64,000 nt of DNA from Cervus elaphus (taxonomy: Eukaryota; Chordata; Mammalia; Artiodactyla; Cervidae): contig NC_057817.1 of assembly GCF_910594005.1 (NCBI RefSeq), positions 25,893,001 to 25,957,000 on the forward strand, read 5' to 3'. Position 1 is the first letter of the stretch. Each line of letters opens with the position of its first letter. A program made the translations under genes and the position numbers. Shown one piece after another: positions 23,529-33,800 of the stretch. The notes beneath the pieces are model-generated. The model made no database searches and was not told the origin of the DNA. It was given only the letters and a program-made list of their open reading frames with translations.

Positions 23529-26399
23529 TGGGTTTTCCAGCCAGAAAATTAACTTTTTAAAGAAGTATTTTCTAGACAAGAATTTTCTCCACTATCTGAG
23601 CAAAGAAGCAGCCCTGAGATATTTGGAGTTTGAACCTGAAAAATGGATTTGATCAGATAAGGATCTGGCCTCATGGTCCCACACTGCCTTCCAACCCCCC
23701 TACAACTCAACAGGCCAACAGGATACTAAAGATCACCGAGAGCCTGGCTGCCACCCTCTGTGGGGGCTGCTCCAGGGGTTTGGTTTTCCAGGGAAGCCGA
23801 AAGGAAGAAACTCAACAGTTGCTTAGGGTTTGAGGACATGAGTGGAGGGGGAGGACAAATGGTCTTCAGGCTGGGCTGATGGGAAGAATGGGGCAGGACA
23901 GGGACTGGGAAGTTAGTTTAAGTCCAGTTTACTGTGTCCCGCCTGGGCTTCTGACCTTTTTAATACCATACTTGGCCACATACATATACTTTTGTGTGTT
24001 CAGGTGTGATGTCCTGGGCCGGGGGCTGGAGAAGTGGGAATCTTTCAAGGACAGAACCTAGCCTCCTCTAACTCTGTCAGAGTTGTGACCCATGCAAAAC
24101 TAAAGAGATCCCAGGGAATTAAGCCCACACGTTCCACCACTCCACCCCTCAATACGGGGCTGCACATGATGGCAGAACTTTCTCTGTGCTTGTGTCAGGT
24201 GGAGAGAAGTGGCCACCTTCCTGCACTTGCTTCCCAACATACCTGGAGCCTTCTGGTCAACCTTTCATTGTCGCTTCTAAGGCCTGGTCATCAGAAGCTG
24301 AACAAGGTCCTAGATAGCCCAACTTCCCCAAGTCCTAAATTTTATCTCCCTCCCACTCCCATCTCCACACAGTGGATCTTCCTAGCAGTGGAAGAAGAAA
24401 ATGGATCCCAGAGTTCTTCTGTAGGACTCAAGGACAAAGAGATCTCTATTACTTCAGCTCCTCAGTCCAGACTCCTTGGGCTCCTGGGGCCCTATCACAG
24501 CAGTGAAGGGAGGTATCAGAACAGGTACACCATTCGGGTTTACAAAGACCCAATAAAAAGGATGAGATATTCCTGGCTCTCTAACAGCTAGCCTCTTCTT
24601 TAAATTGAATCTCAGAAAGCCAAAGAGCCCTAGCTTGGGGTCCTGAATCCAGATTCTCTCCCTTCTCCACAGCTAAGGGCTCCAGGGTCTACAATCCTAC
24701 TGAGGAGGAGGCTCAGAGCAGCACTTGTCTCTTAAGGAAAAGAAAGCACAGAACTCAAGCCCCAGACAATGATGTTTCCACTGAGAAACTCAACCCAAAA
24801 TAATTACAGGAAGAGAGGGAGAGGCAAAGAGACAGATAAGTTGACCTGGATATTAGGAGGGGCTGAGGCAATAAAAGCTTACTTCCCAGTGCCTGCTTAG
24901 AATGAGCCAGCCACACACACCCCTTCTTTCCTTACTTTCATGGAATCTGGAAACTCCAGCATGAGAGATCCACACTAGAGGTGAGGATTGGTCTTAGACA
25001 AGATTACCACACCATCTACCAGGGAAAAATAAGTTTGTGTGCTCTAATTCTAGTTCATGAAAGAAGTCAATAGAATGGGAGGATTGAAGGTAACTTGGGA
25101 AGTGAGGGCCCAATGGTTTCTGAGAAGAGCTGCCCTCCCTCTGGCTTTTCATTCTAATCCTTCCCACCTGGTCTGTGGCATTGTCCCCAAATCAGCCCCA
25201 CCTAGAAAGCAAACTATCACGGAGATGCTGACAAAGCCCAGCTCGAACTGGGCTATCCCTTGACACCCCCAGAGGAGGGCTTGGAGGTCTGGGGGCACAA
25301 CCCCTCAGACCTCCTGCTGCTCAGTCAGCTCAAAGAGGGCAGGAGATCAGGAGGGAGAAGGGGAGGTTGTTGGGGTGGGCGGGGGCGGCTGGTGGTGGAA
25401 CTCAATCAGAAAATTAACCCTGCAACAAAGCCCTGGAAACTGGGGGATGGGGGATGAAATGCCTGGGTCTGGACCTGAAAAGCAAGTCAGTTGGCTCAGG
25501 GCCCAGTCCAAGTGTTCAGGAGACACAAGCACTCCTGCCATACACGCACACTGTCTGCACCATCAGATGTTTTTGCTCAGAAATAGTTTATCACCCATTG
25601 CTTACTCTGACCTAACCCATGTAAATATAAACACTAAAACCCACATCTTCAGTGGCTGTGTCCTTTGATAGCCATTGGCCAGGACAAAGCAGCAGCAGCA
25701 ACACCAGCAGCATCATATCTTGTTAAAAGAATGGAAAGGAAGGGGACTTAAATCCATCAACTGTTTCATATGAGAGCAGTGAGGCAAGGGTCCTGGTTTT
25801 CTGTGCTGATTCCCTTTTCCAGACTTGAAGTTATTCAACAAACTAAAGGTACCAAACACAACTTTCAAAAAGTCTCCACTATTGCTGCCTTCCCCAGCCA
25901 TGCCAGAGGCACTTTGATAAAGCTAGTGACTTCTGGAGCATTTCCAGGAAGAAAATTGAAAGAGATCGCTTCTAATCACTCCACCTGTACTCAAGAGGAT
26001 CAGAAGAGAATAAAAACGAAAAGGTGTGCAAGGTAAGTGTATAGGGAATAATCACAGAATTTGAATTCAGGGCTGGAGTTTGCATCCACACTCAATGTAC
26101 AGCCTAATCAAAAGGGCATATCTATAAAGTGTAGGGAGTTGGGTAGGATCACACAGGAGAACATGGGAGTAATGCAGAGGATGCCCACACAACTTCCAGT
26201 CCCAGTAGAATTGAGATTGACCTCAAAATACAACTTTGTTAGAACTAGAGGACAAAAGCCGAGGACTCCTAAGAGCTGGGTAAGGGACAGAGGGAAGGGG
26301 CTAGAATATTCTCAGCATCACTTATTCCCTTCACATCATAGAGAGGGAGGACCCAGAAACTAAAGAGGGTGGTGGGGAGGGAGGAAGAAAACAGCAGGA
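21331..26399. other. HOXC5-HOXC4 interval, part 2; no gene seen
   Basis: An AT-rich block at 21700-22260 repeats gatctataaat words (22110, 22126, 22196). A 14-base direct repeat, tacagttcagttag, occurs at 22661 and 22683. The remainder is unremarkable and non-coding. Confidence 0.5.
23490..23526. repeat. (CA)n microsatellite
   Basis: An uninterrupted CA run with one G substitution (cgcacac) near its right end. Confidence 0.95.
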
Positions 26400-26530
26400 A
26401 AGGGTGAGACCCTTTTTGGCTGATTGGTTAGTGGAGGCCATGTGACCCTGCTTTGCACATTTCTGATTGGTCGCTTGACCTCTTCTAGGGTTAAAGACCT
26501 AGAAACAAAATTAAAAGCTTTCCAGGTTAG
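26400..26530. promoter_or_regulatory. Twin inverted CCAAT boxes with E-box
   Basis: gattgg occurs at 26422-26427 and again at 26465-26470, 43 bases apart, with ccatgtgaccc between them and a TTAAAA-type patch after. Paired NF-Y-type sites of this kind are common in promoters and enhancers. No associated transcript can be seen. Confidence 0.3.
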
Positions 26531-28779
26531 TTGGGGCACCTGATGGACTGCCTATCCCCTACTCCAGAGAAACCTCAGATTCCCGTGTGGGGGAGGGGTG
26601 GGAGAACCAAAAATTTCAAGACCTGTTTTACTACTACTTCCGTTTGTATTAGTCCTACACAACAAAAGAAGAAGAAGAAAAAAAAAAACCGCTGTGGCAA
26701 ATTATTTGAGAGGAAGGATGATCTATTAAGGGGTGATATTTACATGGAACTTTTGAGCCTAAGAAACAGGAAAAGAGGATGAGGAAGTTATAGAAACCCT
26801 CCAACAGATGCTATGTAAGTCTGTAAAACAGAAACACACTCACCCGGCTACACAGAGCTGACAGAACTAGGACTGAGATCTGGCCAAGAGTGGGGGAAGG
26901 TGGCCAGTCTTGCCTGGGTGTGGAACTTTGGCCCTGCTTAAATTCTTTATTGAAGACCATTAGATTTGCTCCCTGAGGTACTAGGGAAGCCAGAGGGAGG
27001 GGAAGAGTCAAGTTATAGACCAAGGGAAACTCCCATCTCCCTGCTGCTTGGTTGGAAAGTTTCCAGAAACTCTCCAAATTGGACTAGTGGGGAGGAGGAG
27101 AAGGGAGGAGGGCTCATAAAGAACAGGAAAGTTAATTCTCCACTGGGCCACTGGAAAGAGTCCGTTGGGGTCCTACCACTTTCCCGGAACATAAAGGCTT
27201 GGGAGGCTGGTGGGGCAGGTGGGTTGTGAGGGACTGAGGACCCAGAGGGAAGGCTTCTGGACTTCTCCACCAAGGTGCCTGCGCTCCCCACACAGGCGAC
27301 AGTCCCCTGGAGCGGGGGATGGGGCTCCAGCTCTGACGCCCAGTGCCCAGTGTCTTTGGGTCTCTGTCCCCCTTCACCCTGCCAGAGTCTGCCTGGGCTC
27401 TCTGCCTCTGCTTGATGGCCTGCTTCTGCCTCAGTCTGTTGGGCAGCAGGGGCTCAGTAACAGTATCCTCTTCCAGTCACCCAACCGCATCTCTCCACAC
27501 CGCAGGCACCCAGAGTCGGTAGCCCCCGAGGCAGTCAGTCCCTCCTGGCGGCTCACTCCCTCTCCCCATCCGCTCCCCTCCCCTTTCCCAGGACTTAGAT
27601 GCTACACCCTCGAAGGGCCACCTTTTGGCCCTGCTTCAGAATCCCTGGCCCCTCCAGAGAACCTGAGTTCCTAGGTTGTCAGGTAGGGTACGCACTCACA
27701 GGTGTGGAGGACACGTGCCTCCATGTCCGACGACACCTCTAGGAAGGAACATTCCTAGAAACTCGAAGGGAGCCCAAGCCTGAGACTGGCCCCAGGGTGC
27801 CAAACTCTTATTGGGTCCTGAAGGCTCCATCCCCCAGAGGCCACTCTCTCCTCAGAGCTGGGGGACTTCCCTGGCCAGGCTTAGTAAAAATGTTGCCTCC
27901 ACTCCCACACCCATTTATACTCCACTCACAGCAGGAGCCTCCTGGCCTCCTGGGCCTAGTTTTACCTCTGGCCAGTGCTGGGGACACCAGGAAAGATCTC
28001 AACAGCTGGAGGGAGAGGGAGGCAAGAAACCATACTGGCCCCAGACCAGCTAAGACCCCCAGACTGTGGAGACTGGGACAGCTGCCCATTTAGGCCTGGT
28101 GGTGAAGAAAGAAAGAATGTTTGGGGACCCCCTGGGCTCCATCCTCTACTTTTAAAATGCTTCTGCCGGTTCAGGTCGCGGGCTCAGTAGTCTCAAACCC
28201 TCCTTCCCTGCCCCCCTCCCCAGCTGCTCGCCCTGCCTGGACTCTGGGCCACTGGCCAAGGCTGAACTGGCCCCTCCCCAGGACAAGGGCCCCAGAGGCC
28301 CTTTGCGCTTGCGCCTAGAGTTTACACAGTCTTACAAACACCAAACATCCCTGTGTCTGCCGCTGTCTTTTTTCCCAATTGAGAAGGGAAAGGGGGTCAG
28401 GGAGACCTAGTGAAGCTCTAAAGAATCCAAGTCTCTCTTTACCCCAGTTAACTTGCATTTGGAGGGACTAAGGGGCTGGGAGTGGGGAGGGCTGGTCTGA
28501 GGAGACAAACTCCCCCATCCTTCTACCTCCCAGCGGCTTCTCCTCTTTCTCTCCCACCATGGCCTGGGGAGGCCTTCTTCCCCTCCCCTTAATGAGTGGG
28601 AACTGCCTCCTATCGGGAGCGGGGTGGGGGGGGGGCATTAAGTAAATGGGAGAAAGGGTCAGAGAGAGAGAAAATTAACTTACAGCGTTCGCCTGGGATT
28701 CATTTGCGAAGATGTAACCTCTCTCACCATCATCCCCAGCGCCGTAATCCCCTCTAACTGCCAGGCCCTCTGTCCTAGC
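26531..28779. other. HOXC5-HOXC4 interval, part 3; no gene seen
   Basis: C- and G-rich sequence with several overlapping open frames but no recognisable protein. A weak MIR-like stretch near 26800-26900 is too diverged to call. Confidence 0.5.
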
Positions 28780-28990
28780 ATTAAACCTCACCAGCAGCTG
28801 CGTGGCTGGACAGTTAAGATTATATATGATGTAAATATATTGTGGGTTTGTCAGCTCTCCCTACACCATAAAACTTGGTTTAATGACATCACGTGGTCCC
28901 CCAAGAGCCACTCACGGGCTTGCCTTCAGGCCATTCACATAAATAACCTCCAAAAGTTTCAAACTCCTAAATTCACATAGAAGCCGTGCG
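28780..28990. promoter_or_regulatory. Candidate CNE with CDX-like and CRE/E-box sites
   Basis: The stretch holds ttaagattatatatgatgtaaatatattg, accataaaacttgg and tttaatgacatcacgtgg. The last joins a CRE-like TGACATCA to a CACGTG E-box. It lies about 2.4 kb downstream of the HOXC5 3' end. Confidence 0.35.
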
Positions 28991-31359
28991 TATTTCTCTA
29001 ATGCTCAGTTACACTAAAAAGCCCTTTTGCTCCTCCTTTGCCCCACCCCCACACCCCCCTTCCAGGGTGGGGAGGGGGGGAGGGGTGGATCCTTAGTTAT
29101 TTATTTATTTACTTACTTATTTCCATAAGGACCTGTCGCCTTCAAGGTCGTGTTGATGTTTTTCTTCCTCCTATTTTTTTTTTCCTCCTCTATCCTCTAA
29201 TTGCTCAGAGTGGGCCGTGTACCCCTCTTCCCACTCCCCCGGGAAGGTAAGTCATGTTTCTTCCCCTTCTTTCTCCCTGCCAGAGGGGGTGGGTTCCAGG
29301 GTAGAGTGGAGAAGCAGGCTCCGTGGTCTCTGGTCAGACCCAGAAGCCCCTCCACTAACTCCCCCAGAGCAATGCCAAACTCTGGTACTTGAAGATTGTT
29401 CTAGGAGGTTGGCTGGTGGGGGAACCTCCCCAGACTCCAACGCAGAGGCCTCTGCTCACGGTGAAAGCAGGGGTCTGGGCCGCACCCACTCCCAGTGCAA
29501 GGGAGTAGATTTGTGGCCTCTGTCTAGGTTATGGTCGCTGATGCCGCTGAAGCAGAGGCTGGGACCTGAGCGCAGGCCTGCAGACTGTGACAGAGGGTGG
29601 AAAACTGGCTGGCACGGCGCTGTCTACCCAAGTCCTCCAGCTCCTCCAGGGAAAGAGGCCCAAACCCTGTGGGGAGAAGGCATGTGTGCACCCTGCTCAG
29701 CGGGTCTGTCACACTGCCTCCACCCCTGGTTTTCCCCCTGGGGTGGTGCATCCCTCCCCCACCATGCCGCCAACGGGGAGGAAACACACAGCCTTGCCCC
29801 TAGCAGTCAGGGAGGCTGGGGTGGGTGCTGGTGGGTGCCACGGCCTCTTTCTTAGTTAACTGTTATCCACTGGAGACGCCAGTGCTTCTCCATGCTTCAC
29901 TGCTCGCCCAATAGTTTTACTCAGCATGGAGAAAAAATTAAAATAACTCCCTGAAGAAAATCACACATTTTATTTGAGAGGAAGGGGGCTTGAGAGAGAT
30001 GAGTTGGTGCTAGGCTGGGTTGACTGCTGTGAGCTAGTGGAAGAGAGATGTTAGGGTGCCCTAACCTGGTCTGAGTGCTCTGAGGGTGTAGCCAGGGGTG
30101 CAAGAAACTTGTGTAAGACCGCCTATGTGTTAGGCATGGAGTGAGGCAAGGCTCTTGGATCTTTCAAAAAAAAAAAAAAAAAAGACAGACTGGCAGCTTA
30201 GGCAGTAGGATGCAGAGAAGTCCGTCCTTATAATAAATCCAAGCAGCATCAGCATTAATAATCATAAATATTCCCCTTCCCCCTCCCCAGATCCTCTCTG
30301 CTCCCTCTCCCTCTTGGCTGCTGGAACAGCCTCCGAGCCCACCTCCCGAACTGGCCCCCGCCCCCAGTGTGGGGGGTCTAGGCTTGGCTCCAGGAAATTA
30401 CCCCGTCGTGGGAGGCAGGAGAGGAAATGCAGTAAAGTTTTATGGACCCTTCCCACATTTGTTTCTCCTGTAAAGTACTTCTTTCCTTCATCCCATCCCA
30501 GGAGCCTAGGGCAGAGCAGTTCTGGGCCTAGGCCAGCCTCAAGCACCACCTGAATTATCTGCGTTTCCCCCTTCTCTTTAGCTCCCCCTCCCCCTCCACA
30601 CAAAATCTCTGAGACTGAGATAAATGATGGCGGGCCAACAGACGCGACTCAGGCACTGGTCTACGCAGCTCCTTTCCCAGCTAATTGTCTGCATAGCCCT
30701 AGGCTCTAGGAGGTGGGGAAGACAATCTGAACCTTTCCGGCCAGGCAGGTACAAACTGCAGGTTGCCCCACTGCTTCCCCTCACCCACCCAAAGCTCACA
30801 CACTTCCTCCTGCAGTACCCCTCTACCAAGCAGTACCAACTCTTTCTGAGCATTGTTTGGGGGACCAAATAGGCCCCTAGACTGAGAGCTCAACCCTTCC
30901 TCTATGTCCAGCGAGGCCCCTCAGGGACCACCTAGCCTTGAGAGAGCTCTTCACAGGCTCAGGATGGCCTGAGTCTGAGCACCTTGGAGCCATGGATCCC
31001 TGGTCCCTGAAGATTAGCTCTGGCATGCAATGCGTGCAGCTGCCAGTCTAGAGGCCTCAGATTCACCCAGTCAAGGTGGGAGTGGGTAAGGAGGCCTGAA
31101 TGTTTGGGACAGCCACAGCATAGGAAAAGGCAGTAGAGACAGTTTGGGTGACCTCCCCTTCCCCAAGAGGTTCTTCTTGAAGCCAGGGTTAGGAAAGGAG
31201 CTCCGTTTCACCTGCCTCTACTCAACGCTCCTAGACTCTCCTAAAATTCTTTTGAAGGAGCCGCTTGAAGGCTGTGGGCCTCCCCCAACACCCCGCAGCC
31301 CATTTAGACCCTTTTCCCAATACATGCCCCCCAAACAGAGAGGAGCCGCTGTATCTTTC
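28991..31359. other. HOXC5-HOXC4 interval, part 4; no gene seen
   Basis: A possible AT-rich conserved patch lies at 30215-30270 (ccttataataaatcc, gcattaataatcataaatattcc). Otherwise this is non-coding sequence downstream of the HOXC5 poly(A) signal. Confidence 0.5.
30163..30182. repeat. Poly(A) run
   Basis: About 18-19 A in a row after ggatctttc. It may be a leftover retroposon tail, but I do not recognise an element in front of it. Confidence 0.8.
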
Positions 31360-32243
31360 GTCCTGTTCTCTCTTTGTCTTTATTTGATATGACAAAATAT
31401 AGTTTCAGGAAAGATGTGGAGTTAATAAATAGTTGGACAATAGCGATGGGCAGAAGGACACCGAAAGTCGTGGCAAGGACTACTGGGCAGCCAGGAGCCT
31501 CTAGGACCTTTGTGGGGTCTAGCAGCAGGGAACCCCAATAGTTGAGCTAGCTAGCGGTCTGAGGCCAGGGGCCTGAGAGGGCATGCAGAGAGCGCAGGCT
31601 GGACAGGTTTCCGGGTTTTGGGGTTGGGGGGGGTGCAGGTTTAGAGAGCTTAGGGCAACCGAGGGGGCCCTAGGCAGACAGTCATCTCCCCCTTTCATAT
31701 GCAGATTATTTTTAAAAATGAGCATCGAGTTGAGTGGCTACAAAGAAGCACCCCGAGATGGTGCCGGGGTTTGCCAAGTACAACCATGCTCTCACCAAGC
31801 CAGCAGCCTGCCTGGCCCGCCTAAGCCGGAACAAAGGAGAGGGCGAGGCCGCAGGGTCCGGGCGTGGGGCCTGCCGCGCCGGCAGGGCCCACCTGAACCC
31901 CGGCGGCCTACGCTGGGGCAGGAATTCTGAGATGCGGCCCAAGTCAGGTTCGCTCAGCACCAGCTCCTGTGCCACAGCCGTCTGAGGGTCCCCTGCGGAA
32001 CTTGCCCCGGACCTCGGTGCTGAGCAGAACTGAAGGGAGTCCGGTCGGCGCGGGTAGCCCCGCGGGGAACCTGGGGTCGGTGGGGATGCGCAATGCCAAG
32101 GGAAAGAGCTTTTGTCTGAGGTGGGGAACCGGCGCTCCAGCCCCCGTTCTTGCCCCCAAGATATCTAGAGAGGAAAAACCGACAGGGAAAGGCGCGGGAC
32201 CGAAGCGGGCTCGGGGTGCTCTCGGCGGGCCTCCCCGATGCCT
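31360..32243 (-). other. HOXC5: HOXC5 3' UTR with poly(A) signal
   Basis: Past the HOXC5 stop there is about 0.88 kb on the minus strand without further coding sequence, ending at an AATAAA (plus-strand tttatt, 31379-31384). The first part is GC-rich; the last part becomes AT-rich near the signal. The cleavage position is estimated. Confidence 0.55.
31379..31384 (-). terminator. HOXC5: Poly(A) signal AATAAA of HOXC5
   Basis: The plus strand reads tttatt inside ctttgtctttatttgat, giving AATAAA on the gene strand about 0.86 kb after the stop codon. Confidence 0.5.
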
Positions 32244-33613
32244 CTAGAGAGCCTCTTTGCTTTTCATTTTGGAATCTTTCTTCCACTTCATCCTGCGGTT
32301 CTGGAACCAGATCTTGATCTGTCTCTCGTTGAGACACAAGTTGTTGGCGATCTCTATGCGCCTGCGGCGAGTGAGGTAGCGGTTAAAGTGGAATTCTTTT
32401 TCTAGTTCCAGAGTCTGGTAGCGCGTGTAACTGGTTCGGGACCGCTTGCCGTCCGTCTCTGGAATATAAACCCCCCCCCAAGCCAGGAAGGGGTGAATAG
32501 CGTGCAGCACCCCAGCGTCCCCATCCCAGCCCCAGGCCCCCACCCGCGGCCAGAGGGAGAAGACGCGAGCGGGGCCGGACAGGCCCGGCGGGCCGCAGGC
32601 GGGCCCGGCCCAGCCCAGCCTGGCCCCGGGAGAGGAGCCTCCGCCCAGGCAGGAAACTTTCCGCCGCAGCCTTCACTCAGCAGCCGGAGGGGCTGGGGGT
32701 TGGGGGGAGAGGGAGACCCAGGCTCGGACCGAACAATAAGCACCCTCGAGATCCGAGCACCGGGGACCCCCCTCCCGCCCCTCCCGAGTCGCTGGAATCC
32801 TCCGGAGCCTCAAGCGGCGGCCGAGCCGACTCCGCAGGGGAGGGAGGAGGGACCGCGGGGGGATCCCCGCTCTGGAGCCCCGCGCTCCTCACCCTTCAGA
32901 TCCCTCTATTTTTTTAACTCCCTCCCTCTCCCCCAAAAATTGAATATTGCCTTTTATACACGTTTTGTTCCTATGATCCAATTATGTCGTCGTAAATTTG
33001 GGCGCACACAGCCTCTAAGCCTTTTAGTGGACAGTTTTACGAGCCATTGATGCCTGGATCGTAAAATTTATGGCCGCAGGTTTTTTTTCTTTATTTGCCC
33101 CGCATGGCCTATAAAACCCAGGCGGACCCGAGCGCGCAAAATGAAGTCCTAAAGTTTACCGTGGCTCATGTGCAGTTTGGTCATCCACGGGTAAATCTGT
33201 GGCGCGGCCGGTGGCTGGCTCAGTCCGGCAGGCTGCCCTGTCTGCGCCTGCTCCTCTTTGATCTCCCCACTGCTCTTAGCTCGCTCCTCCAGCGCTGGGC
33301 GAGCCGCCTTCTGACTGTACATCCCGGGGTTCAGAGGAGCCGCTTCATCTCTGCCCAGAGCGTGTCCCGGAGCGGCTGCGGCGCTGCAGGCGGGGCGGTC
33401 GGGGTGAGCCCGGGGGTTGGCAGCCATGTCTACCCCGTGGAGAGAGTTGGAAGGCGCAGGCGGTGGGAAAGTGATGCTTAAGTCCAATCCGCCGTAGCAG
33501 TACCTGGATGCCTGCACCTCTGAGGCCGATCCATAGTTCCCACAAGTTTGCATGTTATAGGCAGGGATATTGGGGCTCTGCTTATAGAATGAATTGGCTA
33601 CGTAGGAGCTCAT
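32244..33613 (-). CDS. HOXC5: HOXC5 homeodomain transcription factor, complete two-exon CDS
   Basis: Exon 1 is 33613-33160 and exon 2 is 32458-32244, separated by a 701-nt intron (donor CACG|gtaaa, acceptor attccag|AGACGG). The split codon gives Glu in SHETDGKRS. The product is 222 aa, as expected for HOXC5. It has the MSSYVANSFYK start, a hexapeptide YPWM at about 141-144, a homeodomain at about 155-214 of Antennapedia-like type ([17 protein letters not shown]) and a short basic tail DSKMKSKEAL. The reading frame stays open upstream of the start but contains no in-frame ATG, so MSSYV is the start. The protein is a paralogue-group-5 nuclear transcription factor acting with PBX cofactors in cervico-thoracic patterning. 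The intron hosts MIR615. Two residues (GHAL for GHAP, PPAAP for PPAPP) differ from my memory of human. Confidence 0.98.
32695..32788 (-). ncRNA. MIR615: MIR615 microRNA precursor in the HOXC5 intron
   Basis: Read on the minus strand, the hairpin runs from CTCGGGAGGGGCGGG to a C-rich end. The 5' arm (miR-615-5p, 32750-32771) matches the known mature sequence at all 22 positions as I recall it. The 3' arm (miR-615-3p, 32707-32728) matches at 21 of 22, differing only at its last base, while the seed CCGAGCC is intact. A loop of about 21 nt separates the arms. The location inside the HOXC5 intron is that of mammalian MIR615. It is probably processed from HOXC5 or longer HOXC4/5/6 transcripts. Confidence 0.93.
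32935..33120. promoter_or_regulatory. Candidate conserved enhancer block in the HOXC5 intron
   Basis: Between the MIR615 hairpin and the splice donor lies an AT-rich block inside a GC-rich surround. It has TCGTAAA at 32990-32996, TTTACGA at 33036-33042 and TCGTAAA at 33059-33065. The last runs straight into AATTTATGGCC, which resembles the HOXC4-intron dyad. A plus-strand cctataaaaccc follows near 33109-33120. Three TTTACGA-type words in about 76 bases is unusual and suits CDX or posterior HOX binding. The enhancer role is inferred. Confidence 0.5.
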
Positions 33614-33699
33614 GGCGGGGAGGGCCCAAAAAAAATTTCTGCACCCTTTTTGATTAAGGGTGATTTGTGACTCTTTGAAGTTGAGGGGTTTTTTGTTCT

Positions 33700-33800
33700 C
33701 CAAAGTGCACAATTTATAGGTGGAGATATCTCTTTCTTTATCCTATGCGCTCTTCCCAAATAAGGGAGCCTTAAATAGAGTCACGTGACTCGAGCGGCCA
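33700..33800 (-). promoter_or_regulatory. HOXC5: HOXC5 proximal promoter: TATA-like box and GTCACGTGAC palindrome
   Basis: On the minus strand, TATAAATT at 33711-33718 lies about 100 nt before the ATG and fits a TATA box. A perfect 10-base palindrome GTCACGTGAC (33780-33789), an E-box of the USF/TFE type, sits further upstream beside ctatttaagg. The arrangement looks like a gene-proximal promoter; start-site data would be needed to confirm it. Confidence 0.45.

Noticed and set aside
26800..26900. MIR-like SINE fragment
   Set aside because: Only short scattered matches to the reverse complement of MIR are visible; too diverged to assign by eye.
29217..29855. 212-codon plus-strand open frame
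   Set aside because: Several overlapping frames in the same C-rich region are equally open; nothing resembles a known protein.
30110..30182. Retroposed SINE ending in poly(A)
   Set aside because: The sequence in front of the A run matches no SINE I know, and no target-site duplication is evident.
33614..33712. 33-codon N-terminal extension of HOXC5
   Set aside because: It has no in-frame ATG and covers the TATA-like promoter region; the family start is MSSYV.
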